Source of the DNA: Mycolicibacterium sp. CR10
GTDB lineage: Bacteria > Actinomycetota > Actinomycetes > Mycobacteriales > Mycobacteriaceae
Reading direction: 5' to 3'
Assembly: GCF_005222675.1 (NCBI RefSeq)
Contig: NZ_STGE01000009.1
Span: 310,001 to 374,000 of the forward strand
DNA length: 64,000 nucleotides
The notes below the pieces were generated by a model. The model did no database searches. It was not told where the DNA came from and saw only the letters and a list, made by a program, of their open reading frames with translations. Position numbers and translations under genes: made by a program. Of this stretch, positions 52,269 through 60,659 are shown piece after piece; position 1 is the first letter of the stretch, and every line of letters starts with the position of its first letter.

Positions 52269-52580
52269 ATGAACATCACCACCGCCACCGCCACCATCAC
52301 CGCCGCCGCAGCCGCCGGACTGGCCGCCGCCGTCCTCGGACTGGCCGCCCCCGCCGTCGCCGCCCCCTCCGGTGCAGGCAACGCCACCGACACCGTCGCC
52401 CAGCTCGAAGACCAGGGCAACCGCGTCATCATCAACCGCCAGGGCAGCGCCCCGCTGGCCCAGTCCAACGTCGTCGACGTCCGACAGGGCAACGCCATCC
52501 AGGAATACGTCTGGGACGCCCAGGGCGACCGCAAGGTCCTCGAAACCACCGGCCACGTCGTCTTCGTCGACGTCCGCTAG
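52269..52580 (+). CDS. Small secreted protein of unknown function
   Basis: 103 residues, ATG 52269 with AGGGAAGAG upstream. A signal peptide rich in Ala/Thr ends near APAVAAPSG. The mature part is about 70 residues, polar, with no cysteines (DTVAQLEDQGNRVIINRQG, SNVVDVRQGN), typical of a family of small mycobacterial exported proteins. It lies alone between the SOS promoter and a bidirectional terminator, with about 200 bases of upstream DNA. Confidence 0.8.
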   Translation: MNITTATATITAAAAAGLAAAVLGLAAPAVAAPSGAGNATDTVAQLEDQGNRVIINRQGSAPLAQSNVVDVRQGNAIQEYVWDAQGDRKVLETTGHVVFVDVR

Positions 52581-52590
52581 AGCTTCCCGC

Positions 52591-52627
52591 CACCAGGGGC
52601 GTCCCGCAAGGGGCGCCCCTCTTGGTG
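52591..52627. terminator. Bidirectional hairpin between convergent genes
   Basis: An 11-base-pair GC stem (52595-52605 with 52610-52620, one G-U pair) is closed by a GCAA loop and extended by four more pairs across a three-base bulge. It sits ten bases past the secreted-protein stop and just beyond the nitroreductase stop, so it can serve both strands. Confidence 0.75.
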
Positions 52628-52628
52628 T

Positions 52629-53120
52629 CTACGAAGGCTGCAACCGGATCAACGGGATCGTCCGGTTGGTCGCGCGCACTTCGTAGTCGCCGTATCCCGC
52701 GTACAGATCCACCGCCTGCGCCCAGGCATTCGCACGCTCCGTCGCGTTGGTGATCTCGCTGGCGGTGTATCTGCCGCTGCGCTTCCCGGCGAGGACGTCC
52801 ACCGTCGGGTTCGCCTTCAGGTTCCGGTACCACGCGGGGTTGCCCGGCCTGCCGTAGTTCGACGCGACAAGAACCAGGGAGTCACCGTCGGTCAGATAGA
52901 GAAGCGGAAGGGTCCGCGGCAGACCACTTTTGGCGCCGGTTGTGGTCAGGAGCATCACCGGTACCGGATAGACGCTGCTGACCCGACCGCCGCTGATCCG
53001 CAGCAGCGGCGGATCGAGCTTCGGCGCGAGACGTGTGACGTACCAGTAGCCGGCGGAGGTTCGCGCGAATCGCTCGAGCGTGCGCTCGTAGATGCTCATG
53101 TGACGGCGCGGAGCGGTCAT
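52629..53120 (-). CDS. F420-type nitroreductase family protein (DDN-like)
   Basis: 163 residues, split beta-barrel fold of the deazaflavin-dependent nitroreductase family. Landmarks: PVMLLTTTGAKSGLPRTLPLLYL, LVASNYGRPGNPAWYRNL and VDVLAGKRSGRYTA, which in DDN-type proteins bind cofactor F420. Likely a reductase of quinones or other electrophiles. ATG 53120 or ATG 53099 could be the start; neither has a clear ribosome site. It follows the MocR regulator by nine bases on the same strand. Confidence 0.88.
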   Translation of the reverse strand: MTAPRRHMSIYERTLERFARTSAGYWYVTRLAPKLDPPLLRISGGRVSSVYPVPVMLLTTTGAKSGLPRTLPLLYLTDGDSLVLVASNYGRPGNPAWYRNLKANPTVDVLAGKRSGRYTASEITNATERANAWAQAVDLYAGYGDYEVRATNRTIPLIRLQPS

Positions 53121-53129
53121 AGGGGCAAG

Positions 53130-54536
53130 CTACAGCCCGCTGGCCTCCAGGACCGCGCATAACGCCGAGACGGCCGGCGCGAACGCATGCTCGGCCGGTG
53201 CAGCGAAGCCCGCGATCAACCCGTCGGGATCGGGAAGGTTCGGGTCGGCCTGCGGGTGGCGCATGATCCCCAGCCCCGTCAGCGCGATCCCCGCCTCGCC
53301 ACAACGGCGCAGCACCTCGGGCTCAGCGCCGTCGGGAAGCGTCACCAGCAGGTTGACCCCGGCGGCAAGCCCCCTGATGCCGACGTCGAACTGCGTCAGC
53401 GCCGAGACCAGCGCGTCCCTACGGCGCCGGTAGCGCGCCCGCATCCGGCGGATGTGCCGGTCGTAGTACCCACCGGCGATGAAGTCGGCGAGCGTGAGCT
53501 GGGAGATGGCGTTGACGCAGAACTGTTGTCCGCCTGCCGCGTCGACCACCGCGTCGACGAGTCCGACCGGCAGCACCATCCATCCCAACCGCAGCGCCTG
53601 CGACATGCTCTTGCTCGTGGACCCCAGGTACACCACCTTCTCCGGGCGCAACGCCTGCAGCGCGCCGACGGGTAGACGGTCGTAGCGGAACTCTCCGTCG
53701 TAGTCGTCATCGAGCACGAAACCGCCTGTGCGCTCAGCCCATTCGACCGCGGCGGTGCGCCGCGACGAGCTCAGAGGCATACCCAGCGGGTTGTGGTGTG
53801 CCGGTGTCAGCAGCACCGCGGGCACGTCGAGCCCGTCGAGTTCGCTCACCACGGCCCCGTCGTCGTCAACGCCGATCGGGACTGTCGGCACCCCCAGCGC
53901 GGCAATGGCATCACGAAACAGGAAGAGTCCGTACGCCTCTACTGCGATCGGACCGCCCAGAGCCCGGACAAGCAACTCCACGCCTTGGCGGACGCCCGCG
54001 CAGATGACGATCGATTCGGGAGATGTGCGCACTCCGCGGGCACGAGCGAGGTACTCGGCCAGCGCCTCGCGCAGCTCGGGCCGGCCGAGCGGGTCGCCCA
54101 TGCGAAGCGCCTCATTGGGGGCGTGCGCGAGCGCTCGCCGCGTACAGGCCACCCATTGGCTGCGGGGGAACTCCGCGACATCGGGCGAGCCCGGCATCAG
54201 GTTGTGCACGGGTGCGACGCGGGAGCGGCGCAGTCGTGGTGACGGGGACGGCCGGGCGGCGTTGACGACCCACGTGCCCGCGCCCTGGCGCGAGCCCAGC
54301 CAGCCTTCGGCGACGAGCTCGGCGTAGGCGTCGGCGACGGTGTTGCGGGCCAACCCCAGGTCTGCGGCCAGGGTGCGCGACGCCGGGAGCATGGTGCCCG
54401 GGGTGAGTCGCCCCGACCGGACAGCGTCGCGCAGCGCCACGATCAGCGCGTCCTTCGCTCCGCGGGCGCCGGGAGTCAGGGCTCCACGCAGGTCGAGATG
54501 CAGGTCGCGACTGCCAGAATTGGCCCACGAAGTCAC
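53130..54536 (-). CDS. MocR/PdxR-type regulator (GntR HTH + aminotransferase fold)
   Basis: 468 residues from GTG 54536. The N-terminal GntR winged helix spans about residues 25-90 (SGRLTPGTMLPASRTLAADL, GLARNTVADAYAEL). The rest is a fold-type I aminotransferase domain with the PLP lysine K309 in STSKSMSQALRLGW and LDDDYDGEFRYD. Such proteins use PLP as ligand and control vitamin B6 or amino-acid genes. ATG 54587 is possible but would overlap the divergent gene's start codon. The short gap holds an inverted repeat AACCAT-TGAT-ATGGGTT at 54547-54563, a possible binding site. Confidence 0.88.
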   Translation of the reverse strand: MTSWANSGSRDLHLDLRGALTPGARGAKDALIVALRDAVRSGRLTPGTMLPASRTLAADLGLARNTVADAYAELVAEGWLGSRQGAGTWVVNAARPSPSPRLRRSRVAPVHNLMPGSPDVAEFPRSQWVACTRRALAHAPNEALRMGDPLGRPELREALAEYLARARGVRTSPESIVICAGVRQGVELLVRALGGPIAVEAYGLFLFRDAIAALGVPTVPIGVDDDGAVVSELDGLDVPAVLLTPAHHNPLGMPLSSSRRTAAVEWAERTGGFVLDDDYDGEFRYDRLPVGALQALRPEKVVYLGSTSKSMSQALRLGWMVLPVGLVDAVVDAAGGQQFCVNAISQLTLADFIAGGYYDRHIRRMRARYRRRRDALVSALTQFDVGIRGLAAGVNLLVTLPDGAEPEVLRRCGEAGIALTGLGIMRHPQADPNLPDPDGLIAGFAAPAEHAFAPAVSALCAVLEASGL

Positions 54537-54585
54537 GTCCAGATTGAACCATTGATATGGGTTATTGGTGTCTACCGTGGTTGAC

Positions 54586-55047
54586 ATGACACAGACATCG
54601 ACCACCATGGACCGGCTCAAGATCTACAAGACATCGCCCGAGCTGTACGACGCGATGATGACGCTGTCGAGTGCAGCCGCCAAGGACGTCGACCCCGACC
54701 TGGCCGAGCTCGTCAAGATCCGCGCGTCGCAGATCAACCACTGCGCGTTCTGTCTCGACATGCACACCCGCGACGCCCGCAAGCAGGGGGTGAGCGAGCA
54801 GAAGCTCGACGTCCTCGCGGCCTGGGCAGAGGCGGGCGACCTGTTCGACGAGCGGGAACGGGCCGCGCTCGCCCTGACCGAGGCCATCACCGAACTCACC
54901 CACGGCGGCGTCCCCGACGACGTCTACGCGCAGGCTGCCGAGGTGTTCTCCGAACGCGAGCTCGGCCAGGTGATCGCGATGGCGGTCACCATCAACGCGT
55001 GGAACCGCATCAACGTCGCCGCGCGGACGCCACACCCGCGGCGCTGA
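54586..55047 (+). CDS. Carboxymuconolactone decarboxylase / AhpD-family protein
   Basis: 153 residues with the redox motif CAFCLDMH (C53, C56, H60) of AhpD-like peroxidase partners; the usual downstream helices (ERERAALALTEAITELT) are complete. Predicted alkylhydroperoxidase-type activity or detoxification. ATG 54586 or ATG 54607 could be the start. It is divergent from the MocR gene, the usual arrangement for a regulator and its target. Confidence 0.9.
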   Translation: MTQTSTTMDRLKIYKTSPELYDAMMTLSSAAAKDVDPDLAELVKIRASQINHCAFCLDMHTRDARKQGVSEQKLDVLAAWAEAGDLFDERERAALALTEAITELTHGGVPDDVYAQAAEVFSERELGQVIAMAVTINAWNRINVAARTPHPRR

Positions 55048-55049
55048 GG

Positions 55050-56387
55050 TCAGCCGTCTCCCGACTCGACGATCTCGCGGTCGCGCACGTAGATGCTCAT
55101 CATCCGGTCGAGGCCCGACCCAATGTCGGCAACACAACCCTGAACCGGCTGCACGTCGTGGTCCCCCGGGTGATCGGAGAGCTCGGGGCCCAGGCGGCGC
55201 AGCCGGTCGCCTGCGTCGGCCAACAACCGGACCGCTTCGGTCAGGTCCGCATCAGGTGTCGGCGGCACGGTGCCGAGTCCATCGGCAAACAGGCGGCCCG
55301 CCTCAACGCACGCCGCTCGCAGGGCGGGCATGTTCCTGGCCAGCAGTGCCTCGAAGATCGCGTTCATCGCCGATTCGGTGCCCTCGCTGATTTCGTCGAA
55401 GACGCCGTCGTACCGGTCGAACCAATCGGCCATCGCGCGGATCTGGTCGGTCGTCGGCGGTGTCTCACCCCAGCCTTCGGATGTCGTCCAGCTGACGGTC
55501 AGGGATTCGAGGCTCTTCGCGGCGACGTCGTGTCCCGCGTCGACGGCCCGGCGAAACCACGTCCGCGCGGCCTCGAGGTCAGGCGGATCGACCACGCCCT
55601 CGTAGAGCGTGCCCAGTGCGAACATCGCGCCTGCGTGGCCGGCCGTGGCCGCGCGCAGGTACCAGCTCATCGTCACGTCGAGCCCGGCCGACGGTTCATC
55701 GTTCATGGCGACGGTCCCCAGCCGATACATCGCCTCGCCCAAACCGCCCTCGGCGGCACGTTCCCACCAGTGCCGCGACAGCGCGGGGTCCGGTGGGATC
55801 CGCGCGGCATAGAAGTCTCCGAGACTGCCCATGGCCAACACGTGGCCGGCGTTGGCGGCGAGCTGCCACCACTCCTGTGCGACAGTCTGATTCGGCGGGT
55901 CGCACGTTGCGGCGAGCACGCCCAGCCGATAACACGCGGTGGCGTCCCCGTCCCCGGCGGCGCGCAGATACCAGTCCCGCGCGGCCTCGAGATCCGGCGT
56001 CGAGATCCTGAGCTCATACAGCTCACCGAGCGCAGTCATCGCGTTCACATGCCCGGCTTCGGCGGCGCGCTGCCACCACACCCTCGCGCTGCCGTAATCG
56101 GGTGGGTCGGAAGAGGCGGCGAGCACCCCGAGCTGGTAGGCCGCATAGGGGTTCCCCTTTTCGGCGGCCTTGCGAAACCAGTGACGTGCACTGTCGGTGT
56201 CGCGCGGCTCGACCTCGGCGGAATACAGCACTCCCAGGGCGTTCATCGCCCGTATATCGCCGGCCTCTGCTGCGCGCTGCCACCAGTGCTTCGCGGCGTC
56301 GATGTCCCGGGGCGTCGACTGCCATGCAGCCGCGCCCAAATCGAACGGGTCCTCGTCGTGCTCGGACCCCCGCTTGCGACGCCACAT
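55050..56387 (-). CDS. Sel1-like repeat (TPR) protein
   Basis: 445 residues from ATG 56387. Seven or more consecutive Sel1 repeats fill about residues 25-290, each with the pattern A..W..RAAEAG...AM..LG.LY (for example HWWQRAAEAGDIRAMNALGVLY). A helical C-terminal part of about 150 residues carries no known domain. No signal peptide; probably a cytoplasmic scaffold for protein-protein contacts. It is convergent with the AhpD-like gene (two bases apart) and divergent from the next gene. Confidence 0.87.
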   Translation of the reverse strand: MWRRKRGSEHDEDPFDLGAAAWQSTPRDIDAAKHWWQRAAEAGDIRAMNALGVLYSAEVEPRDTDSARHWFRKAAEKGNPYAAYQLGVLAASSDPPDYGSARVWWQRAAEAGHVNAMTALGELYELRISTPDLEAARDWYLRAAGDGDATACYRLGVLAATCDPPNQTVAQEWWQLAANAGHVLAMGSLGDFYAARIPPDPALSRHWWERAAEGGLGEAMYRLGTVAMNDEPSAGLDVTMSWYLRAATAGHAGAMFALGTLYEGVVDPPDLEAARTWFRRAVDAGHDVAAKSLESLTVSWTTSEGWGETPPTTDQIRAMADWFDRYDGVFDEISEGTESAMNAIFEALLARNMPALRAACVEAGRLFADGLGTVPPTPDADLTEAVRLLADAGDRLRRLGPELSDHPGDHDVQPVQGCVADIGSGLDRMMSIYVRDREIVESGDG

Positions 56388-56426
56388 AGGTAACCCGAGT
56401 CTAGTGACCGGGCGTGCAATAGCGTC

Positions 56427-57194
56427 GTGATCGTGCAGACCCGATCCGGTGCGGAGATCGTCGTCGACGGCGACGTCGTCCACAAGCTGCACCGCGTCGG
56501 CACAGATCCGCGGGCACTTGCTGCGCGCCTGCGGATCTCGGCCGGGTCGACGGCGCTGCTGTCACCGATCTCGGTGGTGCCCGAACGCGTGGGACTGCGG
56601 TGGCGCACCCATTGGCCGGTAGTGGAAACCGTTGTCGCCGAACCGGATCGCGCGCCATGGCCCGAAGCGGGCACACTGCTCGCCGACCTACACCGCGAAC
56701 CGGTGCCGGCGCGCGTGCCCGCACACGGGTGGCCCCAGCGCCTCCGGCGCGCGGTCGACAACCTCAGGGGTAGTGACGGAGCCGCCCGCCGCGCCGCCGC
56801 TGAGCTACCCGACATCGTCTGGCGGGCAGGCTCACAAGACCGACCGGCGACGCTGGTACACGGGGACTGGCACCTCGGACAGCTCGGTCGGCGTAGCGCC
56901 GACGCACCGTGGCTGCTCATCGACATCGACGATGTCGGCCGGGGGGACCCGGTGTGGGATCTCGCGAGACCCGCGGGGTTCTGGTCGGCCGGGCTCATCC
57001 CGGACGACGACTGGGGCGCGTTTCTCGACGCGTACCGGACCCGCGGACCCGCCCTGCCCGCCGGCGATCCCTGGCCGGTGCTCGAGCCGTTCGCCCGCGC
57101 GGCCGTCATTCACGCCGCCGCCTCGGGGCTGGCCCACGGCGACACCGACGAGACGCAACAGATGCTGCTCGAGGCCTGCGCGCGGCTGCTCTAG
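56427..57194 (+). CDS. Aminoglycoside phosphotransferase-family protein
   Basis: 255 residues. The kinase-like core shows LVHGDWHLGQLG (catalytic loop) and LLIDIDDVGRGDPVWDLA (metal site), the hallmarks of APH-type enzymes. The N-terminal lobe is short, so this is the small form of the family. Substrate unknown. GTG 56427 is used; GTG 56433 is equally possible. Its stop shares CTAG with the convergent zinc-ribbon gene. Confidence 0.85.
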   Translation: MIVQTRSGAEIVVDGDVVHKLHRVGTDPRALAARLRISAGSTALLSPISVVPERVGLRWRTHWPVVETVVAEPDRAPWPEAGTLLADLHREPVPARVPAHGWPQRLRRAVDNLRGSDGAARRAAAELPDIVWRAGSQDRPATLVHGDWHLGQLGRRSADAPWLLIDIDDVGRGDPVWDLARPAGFWSAGLIPDDDWGAFLDAYRTRGPALPAGDPWPVLEPFARAAVIHAAASGLAHGDTDETQQMLLEACARLL

Positions 57195-57541
57195 CTGGAG
57201 AAGAACAGCCGGCCGAAACCCTGCTTGCGGTAGTGCTTATTGCCGCGGTGGCCCCAGCCGGGCCCGTAGTCGCCATACCCCTGGTTGCCGTACCCCTGGT
57301 TGCCGTACCCGTGCGACTGCTGGGGCGGCGGGGGCGCGGCCTGCACGAACCGGTTCTCCATCTGCGTCAGCGACTCCAGCTCGCCGAAGTCCAGGAAGAT
57401 GCCGCGGCACGTGTCGCACTGCTCGAGGTGCACACCGTTGCGCTCATAGGTCTTCATGACGCCTGCGCACTTCGGGCACAGCAGGGTGTTGCCCGCGCCG
57501 GGCGTCGGCAGGGGCGGCGGCTCATATGGCGGGATACTCAT
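57191..57541 (-). CDS. TFIIB-type zinc-ribbon protein with Gly/Tyr-rich tail
   Basis: 116 residues from ATG 57541. A zinc ribbon uses C22-x2-C25 and C42-x2-C45 (LCPKCAGVM, QCDTCRGIFLDFGELESL). The tail is low-complexity and aromatic, with repeated GYGNQ units and a basic end (HRGNKHYRKQGFGRLFFSS). Zinc-ribbon proteins of this kind are common and uncharacterised; a nucleic-acid or protein contact is possible. The open frame extends upstream to 57577, but ATG 57541 begins the typical MSIPPYEPPP. Confidence 0.85.
   Translation of the reverse strand: MSIPPYEPPPLPTPGAGNTLLCPKCAGVMKTYERNGVHLEQCDTCRGIFLDFGELESLTQMENRFVQAAPPPPQQSHGYGNQGYGNQGYGDYGPGWGHRGNKHYRKQGFGRLFFSS
57276..57309 (-). repeat. 15-bp tandem repeat coding GYGNQ in the zinc-ribbon gene
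   Basis: TACCCCTGGTTGCCG occurs twice in tandem with a third partial copy, so the tail reads GYGNQGYGNQGYG. Likely to vary in copy number between strains. Confidence 0.75.
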
Positions 57542-57620
57542 GGGTCGACAACGGACGACAGGCCGAGTAAGTGCCATTGGACTCTAGGGTGGCCGACCCG
57601 AGCCGACAAAAATCGTCGGT

Positions 57621-58064
57621 ATGGACGCCACCACTACTCCGGAAACGCCGGTCACCGAGCTCACCGAAGCGGAGAGCTGGGATCGTCTGTCGGGTGTATC
57701 GCTGGGCAGGCTTGTGACGACCGTCGGCGGGTGGACCGAGATCTTCCCCGTCAACTACGTCGTCCAGCACCACACCCTGTTGTTCCGAACCGCCGAAGGC
57801 ACCAAGCTGCTCACCGCGGTACTCAACAAACACGTCGTCTTCGAGGCCGACGACCACAACGTCGCCGGCGGCTGGAGCGTGGTGCTGCGCGGCACCGCGC
57901 GATTGCTCTCCACCGCAGCCGAGATCGACGAAGCCGAACAGGCCGGGCTCTACCCGTGGGTGGCGACGCAGAAGCTGCGCTTCGTGCGCGTCACGCCGGA
58001 CACATTGACCGGCAGGCAATTCGTCTTCGGCCCGGAACCAGACGGCACCGCGCTCGTCAGCTGA
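57621..58064 (+). CDS. Pyridoxamine 5'-phosphate oxidase-fold (FMN-binding) protein
   Basis: 147 residues with the split barrel of the Pyridox_ox_2 group: LGRLVTTVGGWTEIFPVNYVV, LLFRTAEGTKL, NVAGGWSVVLRGTARLL. Such proteins bind flavin or F420 and act as small reductases. ATG 57621 is preceded by a weak site. It is convergent with wzm (gap six bases). Confidence 0.87.
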   Translation: MDATTTPETPVTELTEAESWDRLSGVSLGRLVTTVGGWTEIFPVNYVVQHHTLLFRTAEGTKLLTAVLNKHVVFEADDHNVAGGWSVVLRGTARLLSTAAEIDEAEQAGLYPWVATQKLRFVRVTPDTLTGRQFVFGPEPDGTALVS

Positions 58065-58070
58065 GCCGGG

Positions 58071-58901
58071 TCAAACCCAGTAGGGCACCCGCGCGCGGTA
58101 CTGGCGCATCGCAAACGCGGCGAAGATCCAGCCGATCACGGTCAGCGACAGCACCACCACCCAGTGCCGCATCTCCTGTTCGGCGCCCAGTAGCGGGGCG
58201 CGGACGATGTCGAGGTAGTGCAGCAGCGGATTGAGCTCGACGATCTTGGCCCATTTCCCGGCACCCTGGCTCTCCAGCGTCGCCTCGTTCCAGATGATCG
58301 GCGTCATGAAGAACAACAGCTGCACCAGGCTCGCCAGCAGTGGGCCGATGTCGCGGTAGCGGGTGGCCAGGATGCCGAAACACAAAGCAACCCAGACACA
58401 GTTGAGAGCGATCAGGAACAGAGCCGGGATGAAGGACAGATCCGTCCACTGCCACGGTTTCGGATAGATCATCGCGATGACCACGTAGATGACGATGTTG
58501 TGCCCGAACAGGATCATCTGCCGCCACACCAGCCGGTAGACATGCACCGACAGCGGCGTCGGAAGCTGTTTGATCAGACCCTCATTGGCGATGAACACCT
58601 CGGCGCCCTCGAGGATCGAGGCGTTAATCAAGTTCCAGATGATCAGTCCGAGCGTGACGTACGGAAGGTGTTCGGACAGTTCGAGCTTGAACAGCTTCGA
58701 GTACAGCCCGCCCATCGCCACCGCCGTGGTACCGGTGGCGATCGTGATCCAGAAAGGCCCCAGCACGGATCGCCGATAACGCTGCTTGATGTCCTGCCAG
58801 CCGAGGTGCAGCCACAGTTCGCGCCTGCTGAAGCCCGCAACGAGGTCACCCCACGCCCGGCTGAACGTTCTGGACTGTGCGGCAGCGTCCATGATCGTCA
58901 T
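58071..58901 (-). CDS. wzm: ABC transporter permease for lipid-linked galactan (Wzm, Rv3783)
   Basis: 276 residues with six hydrophobic segments and the ABC-2 permease signature near LGPFWITIATGTTAVAMG. With Wzt it is thought to flip the lipid-linked galactan across the plasma membrane. ATG 58901 overlaps the glfT1 stop by four bases (ATGA), so the set wzt-glfT1-wzm is translated together. The end YRARVPYWV is as in the M. tuberculosis protein. Confidence 0.93.
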   Translation of the reverse strand: MTIMDAAAQSRTFSRAWGDLVAGFSRRELWLHLGWQDIKQRYRRSVLGPFWITIATGTTAVAMGGLYSKLFKLELSEHLPYVTLGLIIWNLINASILEGAEVFIANEGLIKQLPTPLSVHVYRLVWRQMILFGHNIVIYVVIAMIYPKPWQWTDLSFIPALFLIALNCVWVALCFGILATRYRDIGPLLASLVQLLFFMTPIIWNEATLESQGAGKWAKIVELNPLLHYLDIVRAPLLGAEQEMRHWVVVLSLTVIGWIFAAFAMRQYRARVPYWV

Positions 58902-59845
58902 GTGTTGTCTTTCCCGTCGCCCCGGAATTCTTTCCCGTCGCTTCGCTCGCCCCGGCCGAACCTTTCGCGGCGGCCCAAGCGCCGCAGTCGAATCCATTCC
59001 CGCATTCCGGCGGGGTCGCGTTGGGACACCAGGAAATACCAGCCGAACCGCAGCCACTCCTGAAACACCAGCTTGCGCATTCCAGGCTGTGACTGCAGAT
59101 AGCCCCTGTTGCGGTAGGTGAAGAACCGCTTCGTCTCATTGTCGGGGTACTGGGTGTGCATGCGACCGCCCAGGATCGGCTTGAATTCGTCAGTGCCACA
59201 AGGGTGCAGGTACACCGCGTTCAGACAGGTGCCGAACGGCAGCCCGGATCGCAGCAGCCGCCGGTGCAGTTCGGTCTCGTCACCGCGGATGAACAGCCGT
59301 AGGTCCGGCACCCCGACCGCCTCGATCGTCGACGCGCGAAACAGGGCGCCGTTGAACAGCGAGGCGATGCCGGGCAACAGGTCACCGTCACCGTCGGTGC
59401 GCAGCTCGCTGACCAACCGCCGCCACTTGAGGCCACGCCGCAGCGGGAACGCCAACCTGTCGGGGTGGTCCATGTTGCACACCATGGGCGAGACCTCTGC
59501 CAAGCCGTGCCTGTCGGCACATTTCACAAGCGTGGCCAGCACCTCGGCGTCCTGCGGCCGTCCGTCGTCATCGGCCAGCCACACCCAGTCAGCACCGAGG
59601 CTCAGCGCGTGCAGCATGCCCAGCGCGAAACCCCCTGCGCCCCCCAGGTTTCGATGCGAACCGAGGTACGTCGTCGGAATCGGTTGGCCGGCAACCAGAT
59701 CGCGCACATTCTCGTCGCGATCGTTGTCCACCACGATCAGATGATCGGGCCGCCTGTTCTGGGAGGACAGCACATCCAGCGACTTCGTCAGGTCGTCGAG
59801 GCGGCGATGGGTGACGACGACCGCAATGATCTGCTCTTCACTCAT
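58898..59845 (-). CDS. glfT1: Galactofuranosyltransferase GlfT1 (Rv3782)
   Basis: 315 residues, GT-A family. Adds the first two galactofuranose residues to the rhamnosyl-GlcNAc-PP-decaprenyl primer. The metal motif is D92-D94 in WLADDDGRP; RNLGGAGGFALGM and FIRGDETELHRRL follow as in M. tuberculosis. The last about 20 residues (from RRERFGRGERSDGKEF) are longer than in the M. tuberculosis protein and come from a repeat-like sequence. ATG 59845 overlaps the wzt end by eight bases. Confidence 0.94.
   Translation of the reverse strand: MSEEQIIAVVVTHRRLDDLTKSLDVLSSQNRRPDHLIVVDNDRDENVRDLVAGQPIPTTYLGSHRNLGGAGGFALGMLHALSLGADWVWLADDDGRPQDAEVLATLVKCADRHGLAEVSPMVCNMDHPDRLAFPLRRGLKWRRLVSELRTDGDGDLLPGIASLFNGALFRASTIEAVGVPDLRLFIRGDETELHRRLLRSGLPFGTCLNAVYLHPCGTDEFKPILGGRMHTQYPDNETKRFFTYRNRGYLQSQPGMRKLVFQEWLRFGWYFLVSQRDPAGMREWIRLRRLGRRERFGRGERSDGKEFRGDGKDNT
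58910..58950 (-). repeat. Repeat-like tail of glfT1 (GERSDGKEF / RGDGK)
   Basis: TTTCCCGTCGC occurs at 58910 and 58931, 21 bases apart (seven codons), followed by TTCGCTCGC. It resembles the CCCGGGTCGCTTCGCTC core of the emb/aftA repeats with a shorter period, and encodes the extra C terminus of GlfT1. Confidence 0.7.
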
Positions 59846-60653
59846 GCGTGTGCGCCGTCTCCTCCAGCACCTCGCGCACATGTCGGGCGGCGTCCTCGCC
59901 TTCATAGGCGCGCACCACCTCCTCGATGCCGCCCGCCATCCTGATGGTGCCGTGGTCGATCCACATCGCGGTCTTGCACAGCCGTGCCAGGAATTCGTTG
60001 GAGTGGCTGGCGAAGACGAGGATGCCGGACCGTTCCACCAGTTTGGCCAGCCGGGTTTGAGCTTTCTTGAGGAAGTCAGCGTCCACGGCGCCGATGCCCT
60101 CGTCGAGCAGCAGGATCTCCGGGTCGATGCTGGTGACCACGCCCATCGCCAGGCGGACGCGCATACCGGTCGAGTAGGTGCGCAACGGCATCGACAGATA
60201 GTCGCCGAGCTCGGTGAAGTCGGCGATCTCGTCGACCTTGGCCATCATCTGTTTACGCGTCTGCCCCAGAAACAGACCGCGGATGATGATGTTCTCGAAA
60301 CCCGAGATCTCGGGGTCCATCCCGACGCCCAGATCGAACACCGGCGCGACGCGGCCACTCACCGTCGCGACACCGCGCGTCGGCTCGTAGATACCCGACA
60401 GCAGGCGCAGCAGCGTCGACTTGCCCGCGCCGTTGTGCCCGACCAGGCCGACCCGGTCACCCATGTCCAGCGACATGGTGATGTCGCGCAACGCCTCGAT
60501 GACGACGACGTTGGAGTCGTTGCGGCCGATCGCGCCGCCTGCCTTGCCGAGAAACGCCTTCTTCAGCGAGCGGGCCTTGGCATCGAAGATCGGAAACTCC
60601 ACCCACGCATTGCGTGTCTCGATGTGTGGGCTAGGACTAGAGGGACTGGCCAC
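59838..60653 (-). CDS. wzt: ABC transporter ATP-binding protein for galactan export (Wzt, Rv3781)
   Basis: 271 residues. Walker A GHNGAGKST (72-80), signature YSTGMRVRLA, Walker B EILLLDEG and the switch His in FASHS are intact. It pairs with Wzm to export lipid-linked galactan. GTG 60653 follows the bpa stop by six bases. Lacks the C-terminal carbohydrate-binding domain of O-antigen Wzt, as do other mycobacterial forms. Confidence 0.93.
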   Translation of the reverse strand: MASPSSPSPHIETRNAWVEFPIFDAKARSLKKAFLGKAGGAIGRNDSNVVVIEALRDITMSLDMGDRVGLVGHNGAGKSTLLRLLSGIYEPTRGVATVSGRVAPVFDLGVGMDPEISGFENIIIRGLFLGQTRKQMMAKVDEIADFTELGDYLSMPLRTYSTGMRVRLAMGVVTSIDPEILLLDEGIGAVDADFLKKAQTRLAKLVERSGILVFASHSNEFLARLCKTAMWIDHGTIRMAGGIEEVVRAYEGEDAARHVREVLEETAHTHE

Positions 60654-60659
60654 GCGGTC

